Positions 15,398-24,340 of a stretch of 64,000 bases of DNA are shown in pieces; the stretch's first letter is position 1; each line of letters starts with the position of its first letter. Position numbers and translations under genes: made by a program. The notes below the pieces were generated by a model that made no database searches, was not told where the DNA came from, and saw only the letters and a list, made by a program, of their open reading frames with translations. This DNA comes from Streptomyces neyagawaensis (GTDB taxonomy: Bacteria; Actinomycetota; Actinomycetes; Streptomycetales; Streptomycetaceae). The stretch is from assembly GCF_023516595.1 (NCBI RefSeq), contig NZ_JAMGBG010000001.1, positions 434,001 through 498,000 on the forward strand. Reading direction: 5' to 3'.

Positions 15398-16348
15398 TCA
15401 GTCCTCGTCGGGGTTCTGCGGCAGCTCGGTCACCGCCACGGGGTCCGTCGGCTTCTCCAGCGCCGGAAGGTCCGGCAGCGCCTCCCAGGGCACCTGGGTC
15501 CGCCGCAGGTCCTTGCGGACGCGCTGGGCGAGGTGCTTGGTGTCCCGGCGGTTCATGACGGCGCCGACGGCGGCACCGACCAGGAACGGCATGAGGTTCG
15601 GCAGGTTGCGCACCATGCGCTTCATGATCTGCTGACGCAGCTGCCGCTTCAGCTGTCCGCCGAGCGCCGCGTCGATCGTCATGGGCCTGGTCACGTCGAT
15701 CCCGCGCTCACCGGACCAGGAGTCGAGGTAGGCGGTGCTGCGCTGCCGGAGGTTGCCGGGCGGTCTTACCCCGTACACCTCGTGCAGCTCGGCGATGAGT
15801 TTCAGCTCGATCGCGGCGACGCCGGTGATCTCGGCGGCCAGCTCCGCGGGCATGGCCGGCGGTGTGGGCAGCATGGCGGCGGCCCCGACCCCGGCACCCA
15901 CGGTGGAGGATGCGTTCGCGGCGCCCGCCACGAGCTTGTCGGCGAGCTGTTCGGGCCCGAGGCCCGGGAACTGTGCGCGCAGGGTCGCGAGGTCCCGTAC
16001 GGGGATCCTCGGGGCCATCTCGATGATCCGGTCGGTGAGGTACGCGAGCCCCGCCCGCGCGCGGTCACCGCTCTTGCGGGCCCCGACGCTCAGGCCCTGT
16101 CTGATGCCCGCCCGGACGACCGCCGCGCGCCTTCTGGCGACGGGCGCCGGAGTGCCCACCGGTACGGGCAGGCGCCCCTGCTCATCCGTGGCGCCCCCCG
16201 ACGCCGTGTCCGACGTACGTTCGAGCGAGGCCGCTCCGGGATCGGAGGAGCCCCGCTCGTCGTCACGCACGCCGTCAGAGCCGCTGTACGGCCCATGGTC
16301 CGCCCCCTTGCGGAAGCGGCGCTTCCAAGGAGGGGTCGAGCCAGTCAC
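15398..16348 (-). CDS. Conserved actinobacterial protein of unknown function
   Basis: This gene encodes 316 residues from a GTG at 16348. The first 75 residues are polar and low-complexity. The body contains a helix-rich segment with RDLATLRAQFPGLGPEQLADKLV, glycine/alanine-rich hydrophobic helices (GAGVGAAAMLPTPPAMPAEL), ELKLIAELHEVYGV and a second hydrophobic hairpin (LMPFLVGAAVGAVMNRRDTKHL). This layout resembles EcsC-like proteins of Streptomyces, but the family call is not secure. The gene lies 13 bp downstream of the DUF4193 gene and is probably cotranscribed with it. Confidence 0.75.
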   Translation of the reverse strand: MTGSTPPWKRRFRKGADHGPYSGSDGVRDDERGSSDPGAASLERTSDTASGGATDEQGRLPVPVGTPAPVARRRAAVVRAGIRQGLSVGARKSGDRARAGLAYLTDRIIEMAPRIPVRDLATLRAQFPGLGPEQLADKLVAGAANASSTVGAGVGAAAMLPTPPAMPAELAAEITGVAAIELKLIAELHEVYGVRPPGNLRQRSTAYLDSWSGERGIDVTRPMTIDAALGGQLKRQLRQQIMKRMVRNLPNLMPFLVGAAVGAVMNRRDTKHLAQRVRKDLRRTQVPWEALPDLPALEKPTDPVAVTELPQNPDED

Positions 16349-16361
16349 GGCCGACCCTGCC

Positions 16362-16658
16362 TCAGTCGCAGTCGCGGCAGATCGGCTGACCGTTCTTCTC
16401 GCGGGCCAGCTGGCTGCGGTGATGCACCAGGAAGCAGCTCATGCAGGTGAACTCGTCCTGCTGCTTGGGCAGGACGCGGACGGCCAGTTCCTCGTTCGAG
16501 AGGTCGGCGCCCGGCAGTTCCAGGCCCTCGGCGGCCTCGAACTCGTCGACGTCCACCGAGGAGGTCGACTTGTCGTTCCGGCGCGCCTTGAGTTCTTCCA
16601 GGCTGTCCGAGTCGACGTCGTCGTCGGTCTTGCGTGGGGTGTCGTAATCCGTTGCCAT
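16362..16658 (-). CDS. DUF4193 zinc-ribbon-like protein
   Basis: This gene encodes 98 residues from the ATG at 16658, preceded by a strong GGGGAGAG ribosome-binding site. The N-terminal half is very acidic (ATDYDTPRKTDDDVDSDSLEEL), and the C-terminal third carries four cysteines as CMSC and CRDC, a probable zinc site. DUF4193 proteins are found only in actinobacteria; some have been compared with DksA/RbpA-like RNA polymerase factors, but the function is not established. It is the first gene of a two-gene unit with the downstream 316-residue protein. Confidence 0.87.
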   Translation of the reverse strand: MATDYDTPRKTDDDVDSDSLEELKARRNDKSTSSVDVDEFEAAEGLELPGADLSNEELAVRVLPKQQDEFTCMSCFLVHHRSQLAREKNGQPICRDCD

Positions 16659-17069
16659 GTCGCTCTCCCCCTCTGGGTGTCTGCGGTGTCTCAGCGCACG
16701 TAACGCGTGAGAGGCCGGACTTGTGCCCGACCTGAGGCGGAGATTTTGCCTCACATCAAGGTCTGTTACTCAATCGACACCCAACCGGACCCCTCAAGAG
16801 TGATCGGCTTGGATGGCGAACGGGACCGTACACGGTCCTCAGGCTGCTTTCAAAGGCGCCTCAGCATGTACTTCCCGTGATCTCAACCCCCGAAAACCCG
16901 GATGTTCCCGGCGTTCCGACAGGCACATGATCACGCTCAGTAGATGGCTGAATAATCGCCCATGTGATCGATCACACATTGGTCGTGCGCGACTGTTCTG
17001 ATCAGAACCCATGGGTACCCCGGGAAATTCCGCGTGAAGCGAACATGTCCCGGAAGCCGGCACATTTTC
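16659..17069. other. Intergenic region upstream of the DUF4193 gene
   Basis: These 411 bp between the DUF4193 start and the cutS stop are relatively AT-rich and hold no credible gene. They contain a perfect TGTGATCGATCACA palindrome at 16963-16976 and probably the DUF4193 promoter. Confidence 0.6.
16963..16976. promoter_or_regulatory. CRP-like palindrome TGTGATCGATCACA
   Basis: A perfect 14-bp palindrome with TGTGA/TCACA half-sites. The spacer is 4 bp, shorter than the 6 bp of the classical Crp site, so assignment to Crp is uncertain. Confidence 0.45.
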
Positions 17070-18335
17070 TCAGACAGGCAGTGTCACACGCATCACCAGC
17101 CCGCCCCCCTCACGCGGCTGGGCGGCGATATGGCCGCCGTGCGCGCGGGCCACGGACCGGACGATCGACAGGCCGAGGCCCACGCCCTTGTCGCTTCCCG
17201 TGCGCTCCGTCCGCAGCCGCCGGAACGGCTCGAAGATGTTGTCGATCTCGTACGCCGGCACCACGGGGCCGGTGTTCGTGACCACGAGGACCGCCTGGCC
17301 CTGCTGGAGCTCCGTCGTCACCTCGACCCAGCCGCCCGGCCCCGGCACGTTGTACCGGACGGCGTTCTGGACGAGGTTCAGCGCGATCCGCTCCAGCAGG
17401 ACGCCATTGCCCTGGACGACCGCGGGGGCCCGCTCGCCGCGGATCTCCACCCCCTTGGCGTCCGCCTCGGCGTGCACCTGGTCGACGGCCTGGGAGGCGA
17501 CCTCGGCGAGGTCCACGGGCTTGCGCTCGACGATCTGGTTGTCGCTGCGGGCGAGCAGCAGCAGCCCCTCGACGAGTTGCTCGCTGCGCTCGTTGGTGGC
17601 CAGCAGGGTCTTGCCCAGCTGTTGCAGCTCCGCGGGCGCGTTCGGATCGGAGAGGTGCACCTCCAACAGCGTGCGGTTGATCGCCAGGGGGGTGCGCAGC
17701 TCGTGCGAGGCGTTGCCGACGAAGCGCTGCTGGGCCGTGAAGGCCCGCTGGAGCCGCTCCAGCATGTCGTCGAAGGTGTCCGCCAGCTCCTTCAGCTCGT
17801 CGTCCGGCCCGTCCAGCTCGATACGGCGGGAGAGATCCGACCCGGCCACCGCGCGCGCGGTGCGTGTGATGCGGCCGAGCGGCGCGAGCACCCGGCCCGC
17901 CATCGCGTAGCCGAAGGCGAACGCGATCACGGCGAGCCCGAGCAGGGCCAGCAGCGAGCGGCTGAGCAGGGCGTCCAGGGCAGCCCTGCGCTGGTCGTCG
18001 ATGCAGTTGGCGATCGCAGCGTTGAAGTCGGTGAGCGGGACGTTGACCGACGAGTCGGCGTCGACGGCGGGGCACTGCTCGCTGGAGACGCTGATGTCGG
18101 TGCCGCCGACGATCTTGAACAGCGGCTGGTTGCCGGTGTTGATCGCCTGGGCTGCCAACAGGTAGATGATCGACAGCAGCAGGATGCCGGCGATGAGGAA
18201 CATGCCGCCGTACAGCAGCGTGAGCCGTATGCGGATGGTCGGGCGCAGCCAGGGGAACGGGACCTGGGGCCGCTGGGGGTCCCAGGTGGGCTTGGGGGGA
18301 GCTGCGGGGGCGGGGGGTGCCGGGGTGGTGGCCAT
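17070..18335 (-). CDS. cutS: CutS sensor histidine kinase
   Basis: This is the membrane kinase of the CutRS system, 421 residues. A Pro-rich cytosolic N-terminus is followed by TM1 (about 38-62) and an extracytoplasmic loop (about 63-125) that contains just two cysteines, C88 and C111. TM2 (about 128-147) follows, then HAMP, the H-box NASHELRTPL with H211, and HATPase with NAVRYN, TNTGP and GVGLGLSIV. From memory, CutS of S. coelicolor/S. venezuelae uses a conserved cysteine pair to sense extracytoplasmic disulfide status, and CutRS affects copper traits and antibiotic production. It lies 5 bp downstream of cutR in the same transcript. Confidence 0.88.
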   Translation of the reverse strand: MATTPAPPAPAAPPKPTWDPQRPQVPFPWLRPTIRIRLTLLYGGMFLIAGILLLSIIYLLAAQAINTGNQPLFKIVGGTDISVSSEQCPAVDADSSVNVPLTDFNAAIANCIDDQRRAALDALLSRSLLALLGLAVIAFAFGYAMAGRVLAPLGRITRTARAVAGSDLSRRIELDGPDDELKELADTFDDMLERLQRAFTAQQRFVGNASHELRTPLAINRTLLEVHLSDPNAPAELQQLGKTLLATNERSEQLVEGLLLLARSDNQIVERKPVDLAEVASQAVDQVHAEADAKGVEIRGERAPAVVQGNGVLLERIALNLVQNAVRYNVPGPGGWVEVTTELQQGQAVLVVTNTGPVVPAYEIDNIFEPFRRLRTERTGSDKGVGLGLSIVRSVARAHGGHIAAQPREGGGLVMRVTLPV

Positions 18336-18340
18336 GGCGA

Positions 18341-18994
18341 TCAGATCCGGTAGCCGGAGCCGGGCACGGTGACGATCACCGGTGGCTCGCCGAGCTTGCG
18401 CCGCAGCGTCATGACGGTGACCCGGACGACGTTGGTGAACGGGTCGGTGTTCTCGTCCCAGGCCTTCTCCAGGAGCTGCTCCGCGGAGACGACGGCGCCC
18501 TCACTGCGCATCAGCACCTCCAGGACGGCGAACTCCTTGGGCGCGAGCTGGACCTCCTTGCCGTCGCGGAAGACCTCGCGGCGGTTGGGGTCGAGCTTGA
18601 TCCCGGCGCGCTCCAGGACAGGCGGCAGGGGCACGCTCGTCCGCCGGCCGAGGGCCCGCACGCGCGCGATCAGCTCACTGAAGGCGAACGGCTTGGGCAG
18701 ATAGTCGTCGGCGCCGATCTCCAGGCCCTCGACGCGGTCGCTGACGTCGCCGGACGCGGTGAGCATCAGCACGCGCGTGGGCAGGCCGAGCTCGACGAGC
18801 TTGCGGCAGACGTCGTCGCCGTGGACGAGGGGGAGGTCGCGGTCGAGGACGACCACGTCGTAGTCGTTGACGCCGATGCGCTCCAGGGCGGCCGCACCGT
18901 CGTACACGACGTCGACGGCCATGGCCTCCCGGCGCAGTCCGGTGGCCACCGCATCGGCGAGCAGCTGCTCGTCCTCGACGACGAGTACGCGCAC
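18341..18994 (-). CDS. cutR: CutR response regulator (OmpR/PhoB type)
   Basis: This gene encodes 217 residues from a GTG at 18994 with AGGAAGGA upstream. The receiver domain (1-115) has E7/D8, phospho-acceptor D51 in VVLDRDLP, the TAS switch residue and K in LPKPF. The winged-helix effector domain follows, with LAPKEFAVLEVLM and the recognition region NVVRVTVMTLRRKL, ending in VPGSGYRI. It forms the CutRS pair with the downstream kinase gene. Confidence 0.9.
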   Translation of the reverse strand: MRVLVVEDEQLLADAVATGLRREAMAVDVVYDGAAALERIGVNDYDVVVLDRDLPLVHGDDVCRKLVELGLPTRVLMLTASGDVSDRVEGLEIGADDYLPKPFAFSELIARVRALGRRTSVPLPPVLERAGIKLDPNRREVFRDGKEVQLAPKEFAVLEVLMRSEGAVVSAEQLLEKAWDENTDPFTNVVRVTVMTLRRKLGEPPVIVTVPGSGYRI

Positions 18995-19398
18995 GTCGCT
19001 TGTCCTTCCTGTGTCCACCCGCGTAGCGCGCCGAAGGCGCACACGGGCAGGGTGTTCGTGGGTGTGTGACCTCCATCCTGCCTTTTTCGGCCGTAAGTCG
19101 GCGGTAAGGCGATCTCCTGCCCGGAGCCGACCGGGAATGCGGGATTTTTTCGTCCGGTTGAGGTTTCCGTCGGAGACGGCGAGGGGAGGACAGGCTTTAC
19201 ACCCCGCGATCACGCTCTGCTTGTGCCGCACCACCATGCGGTACACAGCGATCCGCTTTCCGCAGAGCGGGCGTGGGTGTCCGGCACCGACGCCGCCCGG
19301 CACGGGTGGCGCTGGGCATCCACAAGAAGCGTGATCGTCCCTTCCGAACCGGCACACCCCCGTGCCATCGACCCACGACCAGGACGAGGGGGCGCAGC
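18995..19398. other. Divergent promoter region of cutRS and the 57-residue protein gene
   Basis: 404 bp without a supported gene. It contains an AT-rich GGATTTTTTCG tract near 19141. No operator consensus was recognised. Confidence 0.5.
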
Positions 19399-19572
19399 AT
19401 GGACGCATTCACCGCAGGACTTCTGCAGCGCATAAGGGCGACCGAGTCCGACCTGACCAGGGCTCGTGACGAGGGCGACGACTTCCTCGTCGAAGTGGAG
19501 CAGGCCGAGCTCGACGACCTGCACCGCCTCGCCGCCGACCACGGTGTGGAGGTCGGCGCGTTCAGCGTCTGA
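19399..19572 (+). CDS. Conserved 57-residue helical protein
   Basis: The gene starts at an ATG preceded by GAGGGGGCGC. The 57-residue, acidic product (MDAFTAGLLQRIRATESDL...) is predicted to form two helices with heptad-like hydrophobic spacing, so it probably self-associates or binds a partner. Similar short proteins occur in streptomycetes next to cutRS, but I know of no function. A strong terminator follows 18 bp after the stop codon. Confidence 0.75.
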   Translation: MDAFTAGLLQRIRATESDLTRARDEGDDFLVEVEQAELDDLHRLAADHGVEVGAFSV

Positions 19573-19590
19573 TCCGGACCCACGCGTACG

Positions 19591-19631
19591 AGAGCGGGAC
19601 CCCAGGCAGCCGGCCTGGGGTCCCGCTCTTT
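19591..19631. terminator. Bidirectional hairpin terminator
   Basis: A perfect 17-bp stem (AGAGCGGGACCCCAGGC / GCCTGGGGTCCCGCTCT) is followed by TT on the plus strand. It lies between the convergent 57-residue protein gene and the inositol monophosphatase gene. Confidence 0.85.
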
Positions 19632-19703
19632 CGTGTGCGTGCCGCTTTCGCGCGGGTGCCGTCGGCCCGCTCGGTGTTCACGCGTGGGCCTCCGCCCTCC
19701 CGC

Positions 19704-20522
19704 TCAGTCGTGCCAGGCGCCGAGCTCCTCCAGGCGGGTCTGGAGGGCCTCGAAGAGGCCGGGTGGGGCGGCGATGGTCAGGTCGGGTGAGAGGGGCTGT
19801 CCGGGGCGGCCACCGGTCAGGGCGCCCGCCTCCCGGGCGATGAGGTCGCCCGCCGCGTAGTCCCAGGCGTTCAGACCGCGCTCGTAGTACGCGTCCAGCC
19901 GGCCCACGGCGACGTCGCACAGGTCGATCGCGGCCGAGCCACCGCGCCGGATGTCGCGAACCTCGGGGATCAGCTCGCGCAGCACGTCGGCCTGCCTGGC
20001 CCGGCGCTCGGCCCGGTAGCCGAAGCCCGTGCCGACCAGGGCCAGCTCCGGGGCGACGGCGGGCCGCACGCGCGCGGGGCGGTCGTTCACATAGGCGCCC
20101 TCGCCGAGCACCGCGCGGTAGGTCTCGCCGCGCACGGGGGCGTGGACCACGCCGACGACGGTGTCGCCGTCCACACGGGCCGCTATGGACACGGCCCAGC
20201 TCGGCAGGCCGTACAGGTAGTTGACGGTGCCGTCGATCGGGTCGATCACCCACTGGACGCCGCTGGTGCCCTCGACACTGGCGCCCTCCTCGCCGAGCAC
20301 GCCGTCGTCCGGCCTGCGCTCGGCCAGCAGGCCGGTGATCAGCTTCTCGGAGGCGATGTCCATCTCGGTGACGACGTCGACCGCGCTGGACTTGGTGGCG
20401 GCCACCCCGAGGTCCTCGGGCCGGCCGTCGTGGAGGAAGGCGCCCGCGCGGTGGGCCGCCTCCAGGGCGATCTCCAGCAGTTCGGCCTTGAGCCCGTCCG
20501 GGTGGTTCGGCTGGTCGTTCAC
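19704..20522 (-). CDS. Inositol monophosphatase family protein
   Basis: This gene encodes 272 residues from a GTG at 20522 preceded by GAGGAGC. Metal-binding motifs are present: the EE of LGEEGA, DPIDGTVNYLYG and, near the C-terminus, NAWDYAAGDLIAREAG. The Mg-dependent family dephosphorylates inositol-1-phosphate, histidinol phosphate or PAP-like substrates; the substrate here cannot be told. It starts 8 bp after the ferrochelatase stop and is probably cotranscribed. Confidence 0.9.
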   Translation of the reverse strand: MNDQPNHPDGLKAELLEIALEAAHRAGAFLHDGRPEDLGVAATKSSAVDVVTEMDIASEKLITGLLAERRPDDGVLGEEGASVEGTSGVQWVIDPIDGTVNYLYGLPSWAVSIAARVDGDTVVGVVHAPVRGETYRAVLGEGAYVNDRPARVRPAVAPELALVGTGFGYRAERRARQADVLRELIPEVRDIRRGGSAAIDLCDVAVGRLDAYYERGLNAWDYAAGDLIAREAGALTGGRPGQPLSPDLTIAAPPGLFEALQTRLEELGAWHD

Positions 20523-20530
20523 GGTGCTCC

Positions 20531-21658
20531 TCACGCGTACGGGCTGTCGGCGCCCGCGGCGGCGGGCTTCGGGGCGCGGGCCGGGCAGCAGCCGACCGGG
20601 CAGAGATTGTGGCTCGCGCCGAGGGCGCCGAGGGCGCAGGGCGTCACGTCCTGGCCCCGCTCGACCGCGGCACGCTCCAGGACCAGGTCGCGGATCGCGG
20701 CGGCGAACCGCGGGTCGGCGCCCACGGTGGCCGAGCGGCGCACCGGCAGTCCCAGCTCCTCGCCCTTGGCCATGGCCTCGGTGTCGAGGTCGTACAGGAC
20801 CTCCATGTGGTCCGAGACGAACCCGATGGGCGCCATCACGACGGCCGGGGCGCCGGACCCGCTCAGCTCCTCCAGGTGGTCGCAGATGTCGGGCTCCAGC
20901 CACGGGATGTGGGGCGCCCCAGAACGGGACTGGTAGACGAGCTGCCAGGGGTGCTCCACGCCGGTCCGCTCGCGCACGGCCTCCACGATGAGCCGGGAGA
21001 CGTCCAGGTGCTCCTCGACGTAGGCGCCGCCCTCACCGTGCCCCTCGACCGGGCCGGAGGTGTCCGCCGACGCGTTGGGGATGGAGTGCGTGCAGAAGGC
21101 GATGTGCGCGCCGTCGCGGACGTCCTCGGGGAGGTCGGCGAGGGATTCGATCACCCCGTCGATCATGGGCTCCAGGAAGCCCGGATGGTTGAAGTAGTGC
21201 CGGATCTTGTCGATCCTCGGCAGCTCCAGCCCCTCGGCCTCCAGGGCGGCGAGCGAGTCGGCGAGGTTCTCGCGGTACTGGCGGCAGCCCGAGTAGGAGG
21301 CGTAGGCGCTGGTGGCGAGGACCAGGATGCGGCGGCGGCCGTCGGCGACCATCTCGCGCAGGGTGTCGGTGAGGTAGGGCGCCCAGTTGCGGTTGCCCCA
21401 GTAGATGGGCAGGTCGAGCCCGTGCTCGGCGAAGTCCTTGCGGAGGGCGTCGAGGAGGGCGCGGTTCTGGTCGTTGATGGGGCTGACCCCGCCGAACCGG
21501 AAGTAGTGCTCGCCGACTTCCTTGAGACGTTCCTTGGGGATGCCGCGCCCCCGCGTCACGTTCTCCAGGAAGGGGATCACGTCGTCGGGGCCCTCAGGGC
21601 CGCCGAACGAGAGCAGGAGCAGGGCGTCGTAGGGGGTGGCGTCGTGCGCGTGTGGCAT
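20531..21658 (-). CDS. hemH: Ferrochelatase (coproporphyrin type expected in actinobacteria)
   Basis: Inserts ferrous iron into coproporphyrin III (Gram-positive pathway) or protoporphyrin IX. The 375 residues contain [22 protein letters not shown] at the start, the active-site histidine in FCTHSIP, and the [14 protein letters not shown] and [16 protein letters not shown] signatures. C-terminal cysteines (TPCALG and NLCPVGCCP) are arranged as expected for the 2Fe-2S cluster of actinobacterial enzymes. The role in iron use fits an iron-box-like sequence in the intergenic region shared with the divergent MFS gene. Confidence 0.92.
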   Translation of the reverse strand: MPHAHDATPYDALLLLSFGGPEGPDDVIPFLENVTRGRGIPKERLKEVGEHYFRFGGVSPINDQNRALLDALRKDFAEHGLDLPIYWGNRNWAPYLTDTLREMVADGRRRILVLATSAYASYSGCRQYRENLADSLAALEAEGLELPRIDKIRHYFNHPGFLEPMIDGVIESLADLPEDVRDGAHIAFCTHSIPNASADTSGPVEGHGEGGAYVEEHLDVSRLIVEAVRERTGVEHPWQLVYQSRSGAPHIPWLEPDICDHLEELSGSGAPAVVMAPIGFVSDHMEVLYDLDTEAMAKGEELGLPVRRSATVGADPRFAAAIRDLVLERAAVERGQDVTPCALGALGASHNLCPVGCCPARAPKPAAAGADSPYA

Positions 21659-21717
21659 GGGTCGATCCTGCCACCCGGCACCGACGGGCGGGATCCCGGC
21701 CCGTTTTCGGAGATGAC

Positions 21718-21736
21718 TTAGGTTTGCCTGACCCGT
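21718..21736. promoter_or_regulatory. Iron-box-like sequence (DmdR1/IdeR type)
   Basis: TTAGGTTTGCCTGACC resembles the actinobacterial iron box (TTAGGTTAGGCTCACCTAA, from memory), with about 13 of 19 positions matching. It lies between the divergent hemH and MFS genes. Confidence 0.5.
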
Positions 21737-21819
21737 AAGCTGTATCGGCTGCCTTCACGCCTTACAGGACCGGCCAGGGAACGGTTCCCTCCGCTTCCCG
21801 CACCTTTCGGAGACCCTCC

Positions 21820-23061
21820 GTGCCCAGCCCGTACACCGCTCTGTTCGCCACGCCCGGCACCAAGGGCTTCACCGCCGCGGGCTTCATCGGCCGTATGCCG
21901 CTGTCGATGATGGGCATCGGCGTGGTCACGATGATCTCTCAGCTCACGGGGCGGTACGGCCTCGCCGGCGCCCTGTCGGCGACCATCGCGCTGTCCGCCG
22001 CCGTGCTCGGCCCGCAGATCTCCCGTCTGGTGGACCAGTACGGGCAGCGGCGGGTGCTGCGCCCGGCGACGCTCGTCGCGCTGACCGCGGCCGCGGGACT
22101 GCTGTGCGCCGCTCACTTCGACTGGCCGGACTGGGTGCTCTACGTGTGCTCGGCCGGCATCGGCTGTGTACCGAGCCTCGGCGCGATGACCCGGGCGCGC
22201 TGGGCGGCCCTGTACCGGGGCACTCCGCGGCTGCACACCGCCTATTCGTTCGAGTCCGTGGTGGACGAGGTCTGCTTCATCTTCGGGCCGATCATCTCCA
22301 TCGGCCTGTCGACGGCATGGTTCCCGGAGGCCGGGCCGCTGCTCGCCGCCTGTTTCCTCGCGGTCGGGGTGTTCTGGCTGACCTCCCAGCGGGCCACCGA
22401 GCCCGCCCCGCACCCGCGCGAGCAGCAGGGGCGCGGCCGTTCGGCGCTGCGCTCGCCCGGACTGCGGGTGCTGGTGGCCACGTTCGTGGCGACCGGGGCG
22501 ATCTTCGGGGCCGTCGACGTGGTCACCGTGGCGTTCGCCGAGGAGCAGGGCCACAAGGCCGCCGCGAGCGTCGTCCTGGCCGTCTACGCGGCCGGGTCCT
22601 GCCTCGCCGGCGTCGTGTTCGGACTGATGCGGTTCTCCGGGGCGGCCGAGCTTCGCTGGCTGCTGGGCGTCTGCGGCATGGCCGTGAGTATGATCCCCCT
22701 CCTACTGGTCGGAAACTTGCTGTTTCTGGCCGTGGCGCTCTTCGTCGCGGGGCTGTCCATCGCACCCACGATGATCACGACGATGTCGCTGATCGAAGAG
22801 CACGTACCACGCGCGCAACTGACCGAGGGCATGACCTGGGTGAGCACCGGACTCGCGGTCGGCGTCGCGCTCGGCTCCTCCGTGTCCGGCTGGGTGATCG
22901 ACGCAGCCGGGGCGGACGCCGGGTACGGGGTTCCGGCGGTGTCCGGTGCCGTCGCGGTCGCGGTCGGTTTCCTTGGGTACCGCCGGCTGCGCAGGCCGGC
23001 ACCGGAGCGGGGAGGGCCCCATGAGCACCACAGTGATCGGCAAGAGCGGCACGTGGCGTAA
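21820..23061 (+). CDS. MFS transporter, probable exporter
   Basis: This gene encodes 413 residues from a GTG. There are twelve predicted membrane helices; the helix 2-3 loop has DQYGQRRVLRPATL, matching the MFS D-x-x-G-x-R-R-x-x signature. A central cytosolic loop is rich in Arg/Gln (EPAPHPREQQGRGRS). The protein resembles the multidrug/siderophore export-like MFS proteins frequent in streptomycetes; the substrate is unknown. The promoter region carries an iron-box-like sequence shared with hemH. The last 41 bases overlap the next gene in another frame. Confidence 0.85.
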   Translation: MPSPYTALFATPGTKGFTAAGFIGRMPLSMMGIGVVTMISQLTGRYGLAGALSATIALSAAVLGPQISRLVDQYGQRRVLRPATLVALTAAAGLLCAAHFDWPDWVLYVCSAGIGCVPSLGAMTRARWAALYRGTPRLHTAYSFESVVDEVCFIFGPIISIGLSTAWFPEAGPLLAACFLAVGVFWLTSQRATEPAPHPREQQGRGRSALRSPGLRVLVATFVATGAIFGAVDVVTVAFAEEQGHKAAASVVLAVYAAGSCLAGVVFGLMRFSGAAELRWLLGVCGMAVSMIPLLLVGNLLFLAVALFVAGLSIAPTMITTMSLIEEHVPRAQLTEGMTWVSTGLAVGVALGSSVSGWVIDAAGADAGYGVPAVSGAVAVAVGFLGYRRLRRPAPERGGPHEHHSDRQERHVA

Positions 23062-24340
23062 CTGGGCGGGGAACGTGACCGCCCGGCCCGTACGGGAGGT
23101 CACCCCTGCCACCGTCGAGGAACTCGCCGCGGCGGTGCGCCGGGCCGCCGAGGACGACCTCAGGGTGAAGGCCGTCGGCACGGGCCACTCCTTCACGGCC
23201 GCCGCCGCGACCGACGGGGTATTGATCCGCCCTCAACTGTTGACGGGCATACGCAACATCGATCGTGACGCCATGACCGTCACGGTGGGCGCGGGCACTC
23301 CGCTCAAGAGACTCAATGTGGCGCTCGCGCGCGAGGGCCTGTCGCTCACGAACATGGGCGACATCATGGAGCAGACGGTCTCCGGGGCCACCAGCACCGG
23401 CACCCACGGCACGGGCCGTGAGTCGGCCTCGATCGCCGCCCAGATCAAGGGACTTGAGCTGGTCACCGCGGACGGCTCGATCCTCACCTGCTCCGCCACG
23501 GAGAACGCGGACGTCTTCGCGGCCGCCCGCGTCGGCATCGGCGCGCTCGGCGTCGTCACCGCGATCACCTTCGCCGTGGAGCCGATCTTCCTGCTCACGG
23601 CCCGCGAGGAGCCGATGCCGTTCGAGAAGGTGCTGGCCGAGTTCGACGAACTGCACGCCGAGAACGAGCACTTCGAGTTCTACTGGTTCCCGCACACCGG
23701 CAACACCAACACCAAGCGCAACAACCGCAGCGCCGGCCCGGAGAAGCCCGTCCCGCAGCTGAACAGCTGGTTCGAGGACGAGTTCCTCTCCAACGGCGTC
23801 TTCCAGGTGGCCAACCTGGTCGGCCGGGCCGTACCCGCCACCATCCCGACGATCGCCCAGATCTCCAGCCGCGCCCTGTCCGCGCGCAGCTACACCGACA
23901 TCCCGTACAAGGTGTTCACCTCTCCGCGCCGGGTGCGCTTCGTGGAGATGGAATACGCCGTTCCGCGTGAGGCCCTGGTGGACACACTGCGTGAACTCAA
24001 GGCGATGGTCGACCGCTCCCACCTCCGCGTCAGCTTCCCCGTGGAGGTCCGCACCGCGCCGGCCGACGACATCACCCTCTCCACCGCCTCCGGCCGGGAC
24101 AGCGCCTACATCGCCGTCCACATGTTCCGGGGTACGCCCTATCAGGCGTACTTCACGGCCGCCGAGCGGATCTTCACGGCGCACGAGGGCCGTCCGCACT
24201 GGGGCAAGGTGCACACACGGGACACGGACTACTTCGCCAAGGTCTACCCCCGCTTCGGCGAGTTCACCGCACTGCGCGACCGACTCGACCCCGAACGGCG
24301 CTTCCAGAACGACTACTTGCGCCGCGTCCTCGGGGCGTAG
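23021..24340 (+). CDS. FAD-linked sugar-1,4-lactone oxidase / alditol oxidase family
   Basis: This gene encodes 439 residues from the ATG at 23021, with GGAGGG just upstream inside the 3' end of the MFS gene. An N-terminal FAD_binding_4 domain shows KAVGTGHSFTAAAATDG and the flavin-pyrophosphate contact SGATSTGTHGTG. The C-terminal ALO domain contains EYAVPR, HMFRGTPYQAYF and the closing HWGKVHTRD...FGEFTALRDRLDPERRFQNDYL. There is no His in the SGATSTGTHG covalent position typical of plant enzymes. Substrates in this family include arabinono- and gulono-lactones, xylitol and sorbitol. Overlap with the MFS gene by 41 bases implies coupled expression. Confidence 0.88.
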   Translation: MSTTVIGKSGTWRNWAGNVTARPVREVTPATVEELAAAVRRAAEDDLRVKAVGTGHSFTAAAATDGVLIRPQLLTGIRNIDRDAMTVTVGAGTPLKRLNVALAREGLSLTNMGDIMEQTVSGATSTGTHGTGRESASIAAQIKGLELVTADGSILTCSATENADVFAAARVGIGALGVVTAITFAVEPIFLLTAREEPMPFEKVLAEFDELHAENEHFEFYWFPHTGNTNTKRNNRSAGPEKPVPQLNSWFEDEFLSNGVFQVANLVGRAVPATIPTIAQISSRALSARSYTDIPYKVFTSPRRVRFVEMEYAVPREALVDTLRELKAMVDRSHLRVSFPVEVRTAPADDITLSTASGRDSAYIAVHMFRGTPYQAYFTAAERIFTAHEGRPHWGKVHTRDTDYFAKVYPRFGEFTALRDRLDPERRFQNDYLRRVLGA

